NCBI GenBank assembly: GCA_001839685.1
Contig: MLAK01000805.1
Coordinates: 10,119 to 61,225 of the forward strand
From: Tritrichomonas foetus
Taxonomy: Eukaryota > Parabasalia > Tritrichomonadida > Tritrichomonadidae
Reading direction: 5' to 3'
Length of the DNA stretch: 51,107 nt
The first letter of the stretch is position 1; each line of letters begins with the position of its first letter. Shown here piece after piece: positions 8,800 through 18,344 of this stretch. The position numbers and the translations under genes are program-made. The notes under the pieces were generated by a model. The model ran no database searches. It worked only from the letters and a program-made list of their open reading frames with translations, and was not told the origin of the DNA.

Positions 8800-10557
8800 A
8801 TGGAGGGAATGGATGGTTTAGATCCAGCTGATATAGAAAAATTACCAAAAGGAGCCCAAGTTACAGTGATATTTGACACTTCAATGGGCGAATTTATGGC
8901 CATTCCAAGATGCGTCGATCCATCTCAACAACCAAAAGAGGAAGAGGATTATATTTGGCCACAATACCGACTTAAGCCACTTTTATTAACAGAAAAGCGA
9001 TTTCTACGAAAACAGCGGCCAGGCATTACAAACGATCAAATCAAAGCATTGATTCTCGCCAACAAAAGCAACGATGCCAGCGAAAACGAAAAATACCAAG
9101 ACGCAGCGAAGATGTGCTTTGAAGCGATTGCCCTTGATCCAAATTGTATTGATGCATATTCGTATTTAGCTAAAGCTATGCTTTGCTTTGATGAAGACAT
9201 GTTTTCTTCAATTGAAGCATCACGCGAGCTTCTCATTTTTGCACGCATGTCATATGAGCCGCTCTTTAAGATGTTGTCTAATGGCACTTTTTATAATTGC
9301 GCACCTACTCGTCCTTATATTAGGCTTATTAGCAACATTGGGACATATGCCAGATGTGTTGGCGATATTGAATTAGCTATATATTGCTATGAAGAATTGA
9401 TTAGATTAAATCATAGAGATAACACTGGTGCAAGGTCTCCATTAATGGCTGCTTATATTGAAGTACTTGGGCGTAAGCGAAATAATCCAACTTATCAATT
9501 CCAAAGGACTTTCCAAGTTGTCGATCAGTTTCTTTCAGCAAAATTAGATACATCTGATAATACAAATGTTTTTGGTGATGATAGAGATGATGTAAATGTT
9601 CGTTATTTTGATTTAGTTTCTGCATTTTATCACAAATCACGCAATTTGACAAATTTGATTAAAAAAGAAAATCAAAGAAATTCTAAAATGGTTGATTGTG
9701 TTCTTCGTGATAAGAAAATAGAAATAAATGATCCCGAAGTGGCTGGTATGTTTAATCAATTTGTTTATGGTAATAAAAATGACGAAGTTTATGTTCATGG
9801 TGCTTATTTGGTCACAGCTATGCAAGAATGGCCAGATTTATTAGCAAATATGATGAGTGTTGTTCGAAAACTACCAAAATCAAGAATTCTTGAAGATACT
9901 CTTCGTCAGCTTTCATATAATCACAAAGATACAATAAATATTAACAGCTTGTTAAATCAAAAATTAATTAAAGAAGGAAATGAAAAGCTGGAGTTAGGTA
10001 GAAAATTGATGACTAATAAAGATATACTTAAAGCATATTTAGCTTTCTCTGAAGCAAAGGCGAAGTTTGAAACCGTGGCTATGAATACTCGAACAAGATG
10101 GTACCAACATGCACCTTTTGCAATTGTATCAAATCGATGCACATGTGCTGTAATTTTGAAAGAGTGGAATATCGCACGTATTGATGCAAGGTTCACACTA
10201 GAAATGAAACCTGATCATCAAAGAACTTATGAGAAGCTTCCTTTAATTGCTGAGGCGTTTGGAGCACCAAGGATTAAGGCACAACTCGAATTAAACCTGA
10301 AAAAAATTGCTGAAGGAACAGTCAAAACAGAAAATCAATGGAAACAATTGGCACAGTATTCATCTGTGGCTATTTCTTTAACTTCCTTGATTTTAAGTAA
10401 AAATAGATCATTAACAGAGGAAATGTTGCAAGAAATGCTGAAAAGAGGAATTGATGATATGTATACACCTGTAAATCTCAAACCAGATATGTTTCCAATG
10501 CTTCCCTGGGTTCCAAGAGATTCTTTGGAATGCGAACAAACAGGCCTTTATAAATAA
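8800..10557 (+). CDS. TPR-like helical repeat protein, ST7-like region
   Basis: 585 aa. Residues about 95-135 form a TPR-like pair (YQDAAKMCFEAIALDPNCIDAYSYLAKAM). Residues about 165-230 carry TRPYIRLISNIGTYARCVGDIELAIYCYEELIRLN and DNTGAR, resembling the segment shared by ST7-type helical-repeat proteins. The middle and C-terminus (about 300-560) are helical, with further TPR-like stretches around 395-470 (AYLAFSEAKAKFETVAM; AIVSNRCTCAVILKEWNIARIDARFTLEMKPDHQRTYEKL). The N-terminus is acidic and the C-terminus Pro/Met-rich. No catalytic motif; probably a scaffold. The repeat class is clear, the ST7 link tentative. No TCA element is evident at the start. Confidence 0.75.
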   Translation: MEGMDGLDPADIEKLPKGAQVTVIFDTSMGEFMAIPRCVDPSQQPKEEEDYIWPQYRLKPLLLTEKRFLRKQRPGITNDQIKALILANKSNDASENEKYQDAAKMCFEAIALDPNCIDAYSYLAKAMLCFDEDMFSSIEASRELLIFARMSYEPLFKMLSNGTFYNCAPTRPYIRLISNIGTYARCVGDIELAIYCYEELIRLNHRDNTGARSPLMAAYIEVLGRKRNNPTYQFQRTFQVVDQFLSAKLDTSDNTNVFGDDRDDVNVRYFDLVSAFYHKSRNLTNLIKKENQRNSKMVDCVLRDKKIEINDPEVAGMFNQFVYGNKNDEVYVHGAYLVTAMQEWPDLLANMMSVVRKLPKSRILEDTLRQLSYNHKDTININSLLNQKLIKEGNEKLELGRKLMTNKDILKAYLAFSEAKAKFETVAMNTRTRWYQHAPFAIVSNRCTCAVILKEWNIARIDARFTLEMKPDHQRTYEKLPLIAEAFGAPRIKAQLELNLKKIAEGTVKTENQWKQLAQYSSVAISLTSLILSKNRSLTEEMLQEMLKRGIDDMYTPVNLKPDMFPMLPWVPRDSLECEQTGLYK

Positions 10558-10837
10558 TATTTATCTATTTAGAAATAATAAATCCATATATATACAATAT
10601 CATCTATATATGTCTTTGTTTCTGTATCCATGTAATTTATTTTTATCTTTTTTTTGCTACTATGCATATCTAAATGACAAAAAATTAATATAATACTCAC
10701 AATTACAATTGTAATTATTCAATTATAAGAAATATGGTATATGTGTGAAAAAAAGGTCATTTTTCCCAAACACACAAAAAACCAAACCTTTAAAAAATAC
10801 AAAATTTTATTCTTTATTTAAACAACATAATTCTATT

Positions 10838-12367
10838 TTACACTTTTTCATTACCGTGAAGTTGTCCTTTTTCTTTGGCTATTTGCACTTCAATCTGATG
10901 AAGTGTTTCATTCTGCACCCAAAGAGGACATTTGTCAGGTGGACATATTCCTTGTTGCCTCCAAAAGTGGTTGTATCCAACATCTTTTGGAATTTCTTTC
11001 CTACACCAGTAACAGATCCATGTGTGACATCTGGGACACTCCATTTTATTACATCCTTCTTCCTTCATAAATTGAGCATTACATTTTGGACATACTCTGA
11101 TTACTGCTTCGTTCATTTTTTCTTCTATCACTCTATTTTTATCGATAGCTTTAAAAGCTTCACACGAAAGACCAGGATGAGCCTGCTCGCCGCATCCAGG
11201 ACATGTTTCAGCATCACACTCTGGACAGCGAAAAGTGCCGCTTCCATCAATTGTTGCTTCAAAACCGCATTTATAGCATTTCACAAGACCAGGAAGATTT
11301 GCAGCAGCAACGGCATTTTGACTCTCCATTACGAAAAGATTCTTTAAAAGCTTTTCTGGAACGCATCTAGCTAGTTCGTCAACACTCACCATTTCTGTGC
11401 AATTAGAAAGTGCTGATAAACACCGAACATCAGATCTACCTTCTCCAATTAAATTTTGAACACTTTTTTCAAGGCAATCTTTACAGAAAAGATGACCTTC
11501 TGGACATTGACTCATGTCTTCAAAAAGTTTCTCTTCATAACAACATTCGCATTCAATTAATTCATGTTTTTGTGCGGCCTCTTCAAAACGTTTTTGTTTT
11601 TCTGCTTTTTGCTTGTTTTCTTCCCAGGTTTTGTAATATTGAATAATCTGGATTGCCAAAACGATATCAGTTACCGGAAATTTGTCCTTTTTCGGGCGCG
11701 AGTTTTTCATTTTCCTCAAGTATTTTTCATTCGCTTCAAAATAGTCCAAGCACTTTTTGAGGTTGTAGTCGAGATAGCTGAGTACTTTTTTTATTTCATG
11801 CATGTAAACGCTTGGATACGCATTTGATAAAAATTTTTCAATTTCGTTTTGAAATTTGAACGACGATTCAGCCGAATGGTCGTTTGCTGCTAATAATAAT
11901 CTATTCAATAAATTATCCACTTTTTCACGCACGTGGACGGCGCGCTCCAAGAAATCCGAACAGCGGCTAAGATCCATGTACGGGGTGATCTTCAAAGCCT
12001 CTTCGTAGGCTTTATTAAATTCTTCCGGAAAAACGGGAATCGTGACATGAAAGGCTCCGAATGAGAGCTCTCTGGTCGGCAGTGGCGGCGGCGGAGGTGG
12101 TGGTGGCTCGAAAATCGGAGGATGTGGTAAAATTTGGACATCATCGTCAGAATCGGAATCAATGAAAATCGGATTGGCGGCATTACCTCGAAAGTCTCTG
12201 TTGAATATAATGGGCGGATTTGGTAGAGGAGGTGGCATCATCGGGGGTGGGATTGGAAATTGCATTTGGGGAGGAATGAATTGACGGATTTCTGGTCGAT
12301 TATGCATGAAGTATTCCATCAGATAAGGCGGAATGTATGGAATGTGTTGGTTGAAAAAGGGATTCAT
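10838..12367 (-). CDS. RBR E3 ubiquitin ligase, RNF216-like
   Basis: 509 aa from the first ATG; the open frame runs 16 codons further to a TTG at 12415, which I reject. RING1 is about 272-325 (CECCYEE, CPEGHLFCKDC). The IBR is about 340-405 (CYKCGF, CPECDAETCPGCGEQAH). RING2 is about 424-455 (CPKCNAQFMKEEGCNKMECPRC) with the likely thioester cysteine C439 in GCNKM. GYNHFW after RING2 recalls RNF216/TRIAD3. RBR ligases take ubiquitin from E2 onto this cysteine before transfer to substrate. The N-terminus is Pro-rich (runs of P near 85-95), followed by a helical region (about 115-265). The acidic stretch IFIDSDSDDDVQILPHPP resembles a SUMO- or ubiquitin-interacting motif (inference). Confidence 0.93.
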   Translation of the reverse strand: MNPFFNQHIPYIPPYLMEYFMHNRPEIRQFIPPQMQFPIPPPMMPPPLPNPPIIFNRDFRGNAANPIFIDSDSDDDVQILPHPPIFEPPPPPPPPLPTRELSFGAFHVTIPVFPEEFNKAYEEALKITPYMDLSRCSDFLERAVHVREKVDNLLNRLLLAANDHSAESSFKFQNEIEKFLSNAYPSVYMHEIKKVLSYLDYNLKKCLDYFEANEKYLRKMKNSRPKKDKFPVTDIVLAIQIIQYYKTWEENKQKAEKQKRFEEAAQKHELIECECCYEEKLFEDMSQCPEGHLFCKDCLEKSVQNLIGEGRSDVRCLSALSNCTEMVSVDELARCVPEKLLKNLFVMESQNAVAAANLPGLVKCYKCGFEATIDGSGTFRCPECDAETCPGCGEQAHPGLSCEAFKAIDKNRVIEEKMNEAVIRVCPKCNAQFMKEEGCNKMECPRCHTWICYWCRKEIPKDVGYNHFWRQQGICPPDKCPLWVQNETLHQIEVQIAKEKGQLHGNEKV

Positions 12368-13704
12368 AAATTGTGTCTTGAATATTTTCGATTGTAACCA
12401 AGTATTGTGAATCAAGATTTCTGATAGATTCCTCCTGAAAGTGCATAGAAAAAAAGATTTACCTAGAAAATTTTGATTATTTTCTTATAGAATTTGAGTG
12501 CTTCATAGAAACTTTTTATGAAGCATAAATGAATTATGTTTATTGAAAGTTTTTTTTAAAACGTAAGGTATTAGTTTTCGAGTGTTATCGCTGGAATAAT
12601 CATATTTTTTCATGAATATCTTTGTGAAATGTTGTTACTATTATATTTCTAAATAATTAATTTCATAAAGTATACATATAACCCAAAAGAGGTTTAGATA
12701 AGAGGGGAATGAAGCAAAATTTTGAGCAGGTTAGATTCATTTTGACTGAAAAAGCTGTTATTGTCCATTTATAAACTTAAAATAATTGACCTAAACTTTC
12801 ATGAAATTATTGAATGATTTTCCAAAATTAATTCTTAATGACGCTATTTGAATGTTTGTAACTTTTTAAAGTCATAAATAGTCAAAAAGACAGAATTTTT
12901 TGAAAATATTTACTGAATTATTCAAAAAGTACATTTATTGAATTGTTTATTTATTCATTTATATATGAAAGATCTTTTTCATTGATTATACGGTCATATA
13001 TATTTTTTGAGATAAATAAACAATGAAAAAATGAAACCACCTTTCCTATCAAAAAGAATGGTAATTGGTCACTTCACGTAAATATATTCAAATTCAAGTA
13101 TTCAATAAAATCGAAAAGCCTGTTATTCATTCTTTTCCAAACATTGATCAAGCTCAAGAGGGCTGAAACAATGAATGAATTTTGTGAGGCAATTTTTTCT
13201 TAAAACATTGAAAATTTCTGTTCATTCAATCTTTAAATACTAATATTTTCATTATTTTAGGGTTTAAAGATAAACAATATTTAAATACATATTTAATGTA
13301 AATAACTCCAAAATTATATTCTAAAATAACTTCTTATATGTTTGAATTTGTAAAGATATAAACGAAATGAAATCTCAATACTTATTTTCGATTCCGAATC
13401 ATCCTATAATATCCTATATATATGAATTTTCGCAGAAATTGTATAAGTCAAAAAATTATATTTCAATTGGAGAGTCATTTTCTCGCAATAAGGCGACCGT
13501 TTAAAATTTTATCACCGACTAAATAATCACAGAATAATGACCCTCTTTATCTTCATTTGAAATTTCTATTGAATTAAAATCACTTTTCTATACTTTATAC
13601 GACATTTTTATTCACATAATTTAATATTTTATTCAAATTTTTCAATGAATTGTGGGAATACAATTTTTTGGTTTCACTCTTTTTATTCCGGATAAGCTCA
13701 TTCA
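12368..13704. other. Long intergenic region, nothing recognised
   Basis: 1.3 kb of about three-quarters AT sequence between divergent RBR and Ras-like genes. I see scattered AACTTTTT-type octamers and no coding frame, RNA gene or repeat that I can support. Confidence 0.45.
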
Positions 13705-14253
13705 ATGACGCAGGACGATTCACTAAAAATCTCAGTTTATGGGCCAATAGGTTCAGGAAAATCGACTCTATTAGTAAAGTTTCAGGAAGGTATTTTCGAT
13801 ACAGATTATGACCCCACACTTGAAAACACATTCCGTAAAGTTATCAAATTAAAGGACCGTGACATTGCGCTCGAAATACACGATACTGCTGGTGAAGATG
13901 ATCTTTCACCAATTCAATATGGCGTGATCAAAGATTTTGATGCCTTGATATTCTGCTACTCAATCACAAGCAGAAACGGATTTGAAAAGCTACAGAAATT
14001 TTATGATGAAATACAAAAGAAGAAAGGTGAAATTAATTGTCCAATTTGCATTTGTGGCTGTCAGTGCGATTTAGAAAATCAGCGTGCTGTTACAAAATAT
14101 GACGGTGAAGAACTTGCCAAAAAATTCAATGGCTTGTTTTTCGAGACTTCCGCAAAAACTAATGAAAATATTGACGCAATGTTTACAGCACTTGCGAAAA
14201 TAATAATCAAGAAGACAAGTGGAAAAAGCGGAAATTGTTGTTGCATTTATTAA
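13705..14253 (+). CDS. Ras-family small GTPase, divergent
   Basis: 182 aa. P-loop GPIGSGKST (13-21), switch I YDPTLEN with T38, switch II DTAGEDD (60-66), G4 replaced by C119-Q-C-D122, and G5 ETSAK (147-151). The C-terminus CCCIY is a CaaX-like box (CCIY) with extra cysteines, so prenylation and membrane attachment are likely. By alignment with human Ras, G12 is I15, Q61 is E64 and the NKxD motif is CQCD. These positions govern intrinsic and GAP-stimulated hydrolysis and guanine binding, so it may cycle slowly or hold GTP (inference). Start: TCATTCAATG, the Inr-like triplet lying a few bases before the ATG. Ras and Rap subfamilies cannot be separated. Confidence 0.9.
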   Translation: MTQDDSLKISVYGPIGSGKSTLLVKFQEGIFDTDYDPTLENTFRKVIKLKDRDIALEIHDTAGEDDLSPIQYGVIKDFDALIFCYSITSRNGFEKLQKFYDEIQKKKGEINCPICICGCQCDLENQRAVTKYDGEELAKKFNGLFFETSAKTNENIDAMFTALAKIIIKKTSGKSGNCCCIY

Positions 14254-14684
14254 TAAATTATTTTTCTTTTTTACATTTTTCCCAAATTTGTTTTCCAAAA
14301 ATAAAAACAATTATTTTTTTTAATAGTAACTAGTTATTGTTTCAAACAATATTTGATTCTAGAAAAAAAATATTTCTTATCACTTTATGCAAAAAAAATT
14401 AAATTCTTGAAAAATTTTAATGAGCCGATGTGTTTATATGAATTATTGTTGATGGGTACTTTCATTTTGATCAGAATAATTGATATTGCTACACTCTTAA
14501 AGGTATCATCAAGTAATGACTTTGTTGAGGAAATAAAGGTTCGGAAATTGAGTATTGAGTTAAAATCGAGGATTTTTATATCACATTTCTGATGATTTTC
14601 AAACGTGAATATTATTTTGAAAACTTTACATTCAATTTGAGAGGAATTTCTTGCGATTTTTAACGTCTGCATCAAAATCTCGAA
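14254..14684. other. Intergenic, nothing recognised
   Basis: AT-rich. Overlapping short ORFs on both strands (14353-14592 and 14385-14714) lack protein-like composition. Confidence 0.4.
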
Positions 14685-16142
14685 ATGAATCGAACAAACG
14701 CAGCTCTCGTCCAAAGATATTTAAATATTCTCGAACGTCGAAAGAACTATCTGCGCCACCTCGATACAATGGCAACCACAAAGACGTGTATTGAAACCTC
14801 AGAAATCCCGATGGCACCTCGATTGGTTGTATTGAAAAAACGTAGCGAGTCATTCAGAAAAGTTCAACAGAAATTAGATGACCAATGTATGGCAGCTGTC
14901 ATGCAGAACTACAAAGAAAAGCAAATGAGACGTCGTCCACGTCGAACAAATGTATCTCGCGATTGGATGGCAGATTTAGAAGGAATCAACACTAACTCTG
15001 GTCCTCAGACTCCAAGAACGCCAGCTGCTGCAATGATTCTCTTCCCAGAGCCGATTTCAGCAAATGAAATTTATGAGCCTACTGGCCTCGAAGACGGAAT
15101 GAGAGTTACAGATCAAGGCCCTCATTCAGCAAGAATGCAGAGAAGTGGCCCAAAGGTAGTAATGCCGACTGGCCAGGCCAACAAGCATCCGCGATCGGCC
15201 AGAAATTTGCGACCGACTGGAAGTTCTCCCCAGGAGCCGCAGCCGCCATCAAGCCAGGATTCGAAGCCCTTCAAGAGGAAGACGACCGGCCAAGAAACGC
15301 AAACTAAGCTTGTTGATGATTCAGAATACGAAATTGACGAAGAAGAAGAAAAGAATGAAATGAACTCAACTGCAAACTTTGATGAATCATTCGCTAAAAG
15401 TGATACTTTGAAGAGCAACAAAACTGAAAGCAGTGAAAAAGAAGAAAAAGATAATTTTGATGAAAACGAAAGTGAAAAAGATGAAAATGACAACAAAGAA
15501 TATGAAAAGAAATCAGAAAAAGAAGAAAGTGATGGATTTGATGATGAGAAGAAGAAGTCAGATGATGATAATAAAAACAAGACATTCGGTGAAGATGATT
15601 TCGAAAATGATGACGAAGCAGAGAAATCAGAAGAAAAGAAATCTGATGATGAAGACGATGAAGAAAAGAAATCTGATGATGAAGAAAATGATAATAAAAA
15701 CAAGACATTTGGCGAAGATGACTTTGAAAATGATGACTTTGAAAATGACGATTTTGACAATGACGAGAAGGACAGTGATAAGAAATCAGATGACGAAGAT
15801 GATAAAAAGTCTGATGATGAAGAAAAGAAATCGGACACGTTTGAAGACAACGACTTCGAAGCATCGGATCATGAAAAAGATGATGAAGATAAGGGTGAGC
15901 TTTCCGGGAAAGTAGAAGGTATTGCAAATAATCTTTTCGGCGGAAATGATGATGAGAAAAACGAAGAAAAAGATCAAATGAATAATACGTTTGGATCGGA
16001 CTTTGCAGACGATTTCAACAGTTCAAAGAACCTCGATGAAGATAAAGAAAAATCAGACGACGATAAAAATAGCGAAAATGATAAGAATAGTGAAAATGAG
16101 GATGATCCATATGAGGATGAAGATGACCCGTTTGCATCGTAA
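14685..16142 (+). CDS. Acidic repetitive protein, unknown function
   Basis: 485 aa. The N-terminal about 100 residues are basic and helical (RNAALVQRYLNILERRKNYLRHL; KEKQMRRRPRRTNVSRDWM). Next come a Pro/Thr segment (SGPQTPRTP) and a basic PRSARNLRPTG stretch. Residues about 210-485 are almost entirely D, E, K, S and N. Inside this, a block containing NKNKTFGEDDFENDD occurs twice (about 297-312 and 343-358), with further FENDD units. The charge pattern suggests a disordered, perhaps cytoskeletal or chromatin-associated protein; no family is recognised. The long reverse-strand frame (15122-15850) is the Ser/Phe-rich complement of the GAT/GAA codons. Confidence 0.8.
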   Translation: MNRTNAALVQRYLNILERRKNYLRHLDTMATTKTCIETSEIPMAPRLVVLKKRSESFRKVQQKLDDQCMAAVMQNYKEKQMRRRPRRTNVSRDWMADLEGINTNSGPQTPRTPAAAMILFPEPISANEIYEPTGLEDGMRVTDQGPHSARMQRSGPKVVMPTGQANKHPRSARNLRPTGSSPQEPQPPSSQDSKPFKRKTTGQETQTKLVDDSEYEIDEEEEKNEMNSTANFDESFAKSDTLKSNKTESSEKEEKDNFDENESEKDENDNKEYEKKSEKEESDGFDDEKKKSDDDNKNKTFGEDDFENDDEAEKSEEKKSDDEDDEEKKSDDEENDNKNKTFGEDDFENDDFENDDFDNDEKDSDKKSDDEDDKKSDDEEKKSDTFEDNDFEASDHEKDDEDKGELSGKVEGIANNLFGGNDDEKNEEKDQMNNTFGSDFADDFNSSKNLDEDKEKSDDDKNSENDKNSENEDDPYEDEDDPFAS

Positions 16143-16535
16143 TTTGATTGTTGAAACCTGTCCTATAAGTTTAATAATGTATTTGAGTAAAATTGATATT
16201 GTTATACGAATTTCCAAAGACACAAACTTTTTTTCCTCTTTTCTCCAACCGAAATGACTTTTTCAATTTTCCGATGAAATTCAAAACTAAGAGAAATGCA
16301 ATTAGTTCACTTCTTTTATTTATTGGATGTTTCAAATCACTACCATTTGGGAAAAGCCTTTTTCTTTCAACTCCGAATATGATAATTGAAAAACAAAACA
16401 AAAAAATAAATTGCCATAAATTTTTAGTTTGTTACACAAAATATTTTTATGATAAAAAAAGTAAAAATAGTATCGAATAAAAATCAAATAGAGTCAAATA
16501 GGATGTAAAATCCAATTGGAGCCACATATACAACC
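16143..16535. other. Intergenic between convergent genes
   Basis: AT-rich 3' flanks of the acidic protein and B9D1. Open frames here are short and overlap on both strands; none is supported. Confidence 0.4.
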
Positions 16536-17081
16536 TCACTCTTCAAAGTGCAGCAAGAGTGGTTCAGGATCGCTCAGGGTGACGGCGATGGATAATCGCA
16601 CTGTCCCCTGGGACGTTGTCTGTAAAACTTCTCTATTTTCTCCGGATGCAACTGTATTGGTATCGATCAATTCTGGATAGAGTCCGGTGAAAAATGATGC
16701 GAATTTCTTGAAGAAGGAGCCTGCTTCAGGTGTGAAGAGGGGAATCTCTACTTCGTGGCGTCCTGGGCTAGTAGGTACATGAATTCCGCCATATCCAACA
16801 ATCATATCGTTACCAAAATGATTTAATCCGTATACGGCGATGATGATCTGTGGCCAGCCAAAGGGGCTCTTTGATGAGAAAGACACTTGAAATGGCGCAT
16901 TGAATATTGCAGGGCTCGTTCCTTCGGCGTGTGAAGAAGTCGTTATTCCAGTCGTTGCGCCTTGATATGCGTTCCAATCACCAGAAAAAGTGAAGGAGTA
17001 TTTGCAGTATAAGTCGTTGGAGCGAAGCGTTGTGCAGGAGTCAATTGTTCCTTGGACAGTGAGACTCAGTTTTGCTTCCAT
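16536..17081 (-). CDS. B9D1: B9 domain-containing protein 1 (ciliary transition zone)
   Basis: 181 aa, close to the usual about 200 aa. Nearly all of it is a single B9 (C2-related) domain. Early NDLYCKYSFTFSGDW matches the B9D1 signature. The core SPFGWPQIIIAVYGLNHFGND is followed by GYGGIHVPTSPGRHEVEIPLF, PELIDTNTVASGENREV and SQGTVRLSIAVT. B9D1 works with B9D2 and MKS1 in the MKS module of the ciliary transition zone, gating membrane protein entry to the flagellum. This fits a flagellated organism. ATG start; an AACTTTTTTC element lies upstream on the coding strand. Confidence 0.94.
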   Translation of the reverse strand: MEAKLSLTVQGTIDSCTTLRSNDLYCKYSFTFSGDWNAYQGATTGITTSSHAEGTSPAIFNAPFQVSFSSKSPFGWPQIIIAVYGLNHFGNDMIVGYGGIHVPTSPGRHEVEIPLFTPEAGSFFKKFASFFTGLYPELIDTNTVASGENREVLQTTSQGTVRLSIAVTLSDPEPLLLHFEE

Positions 17082-17726
17082 ATTTCAAATAAAATCTGAA
17101 AATAAACGGATAGAAAAAAGTTGAAATTACAAAGTCACTTTTCACAATTTTAAACGGTCGTGATTGATATGGAGGTGTCTGGTCAAAGCTATTTTGCCTT
17201 CTTCCTGTATCACATTCAATGTGTTTTTCAGTTTATATATGGTAATTACTTCAGAATTAATGACTATATAAATACTGAAAAAGTATCTGCTCGATCAACA
17301 TTTGTGAAAGGTTGCTTCATGAAAATCATTTATAGATATTTTCTTCCTATCATTATGTGAAAAAATCATATTGTTGTTGAGTAATGAGAAACAAATTTAA
17401 ATGTTCGACTAGGCAATTAGAATAATTTGAAAATCACTAATTTTTTTGATCATGAAATAAGTAGGTGTATATTATAAAAATAAGAATAGCAGATTAAATA
17501 TTTTGTTATTTTTCCTATAACTTGTCAAGTACATGAATATTTATCAAGATATTTATATATTTATTGGAAAATTATTTCAATGTGTAACGTACAGAAGGTG
17601 AATTGTAGTGATAACTTTCATTGAAAAATTGAGAGTTTGGATACACGAAAACATTTCACTAGCAATCTCTTTCAAAAAGTTCCTATCAAAAATTGTAAAA
17701 AGTAACCATTTCTTGTGAAATATTAA
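17082..17726. other. Intergenic, nothing recognised
   Basis: 645 bp between divergent B9D1 and a small gene. The 66-codon frame at 17160-17360 does not start with ATG and its composition follows base content; not called. Confidence 0.4.
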
Positions 17727-18083
17727 ATGACACAAACACCCAATCGAGCATATCTTCCACGACGAGCTAATAGCCAAATTGTGCCGTTTATGTCTGTTGA
17801 AAGTCAACCAATTAGTATGGTAGTTGGTGGTGACGATCATGCCTTCACTCAAACCCCACAAGAAAATTTGACCAATAAAATTCAATTCCAAAAGCTTGAA
17901 GTCGAAGACGATTTTGAGGACGAAATAGTTGATGAATCAAATGAACCGCCCCCTTCAAAATCACAAAATCAAATTGCAGATGAAATCAAAAAAGCGAAAC
18001 ATGACGCAGCAAAATTTGATCAAATATGTGAAATCGATCAAATAACGATTTTGCCATTTTATCCTGTCACTTTTAATCACTAA
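17727..18083 (+). CDS. Small polar protein of unknown function
   Basis: 118 aa, not recognised. The N-terminus is MTQTPNRAYLPRRANSQIVPF. An acidic run follows at about 57-70 (LEVEDDFEDEIVDES), then PPPSKSQNQIADEIKKAKHDAAKFDQI, which is helical, and a hydrophobic end (ITILPFYPVTFNH). Mostly disordered by composition. The start is the first ATG; the opposite frame lacks comparable composition. It sits next to two genes with ciliary resemblance, but nothing in its own sequence assigns a role. Confidence 0.5.
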   Translation: MTQTPNRAYLPRRANSQIVPFMSVESQPISMVVGGDDHAFTQTPQENLTNKIQFQKLEVEDDFEDEIVDESNEPPPSKSQNQIADEIKKAKHDAAKFDQICEIDQITILPFYPVTFNH

Positions 18084-18224
18084 TACTTTGTTTGTATGAA
18101 TAGATAAAAATATATTAAATCTTGCTTTTTTCATATGTAATTCTATGAAATATGCACATTATATTCTAAGTTTGAGATGAGTGAAAGTTGATAAAATATT
18201 TTTATATAAACATTATTGATATCA

Positions 18225-18310
18225 TAAAGTCATCATCATAAACCTCATCACCATCATCATAAACCTCATCATCATCATCATAAATCCTATCACCATCATC
18301 ATAAAGTCAT
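18225..18310. repeat. Imperfect CAT-rich microsatellite
   Basis: Four imperfect units of the form catcaycatcataaaycct lie in tandem between two convergent genes. Low-complexity intergenic DNA. Confidence 0.8.
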
Positions 18311-18344
18311 GATCTTATCGGATTCCATGATGAGAGATATAAAA

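Noticed and set aside
8785..8800. tttttacag immediately before the TPR-gene ATG, resembling a 3' splice site
   Set aside because: It lacks the ACTAA branch element that trichomonad introns carry next to the AG, and no upstream exon frame is evident.
10745..11347. Plus-strand 200-codon open frame
   Set aside because: Antisense to the RBR ligase RING2/IBR coding region, with no independent protein features.
15122..15850. Reverse-strand 242-codon Ser/Phe-rich open frame
   Set aside because: It is the complement of GAT/GAA/AAA-rich codons of the acidic protein; composition is dictated by the other strand.
17160..17360. 66-codon plus-strand frame upstream of B9D1
   Set aside because: Non-ATG start and composition explained by base content.
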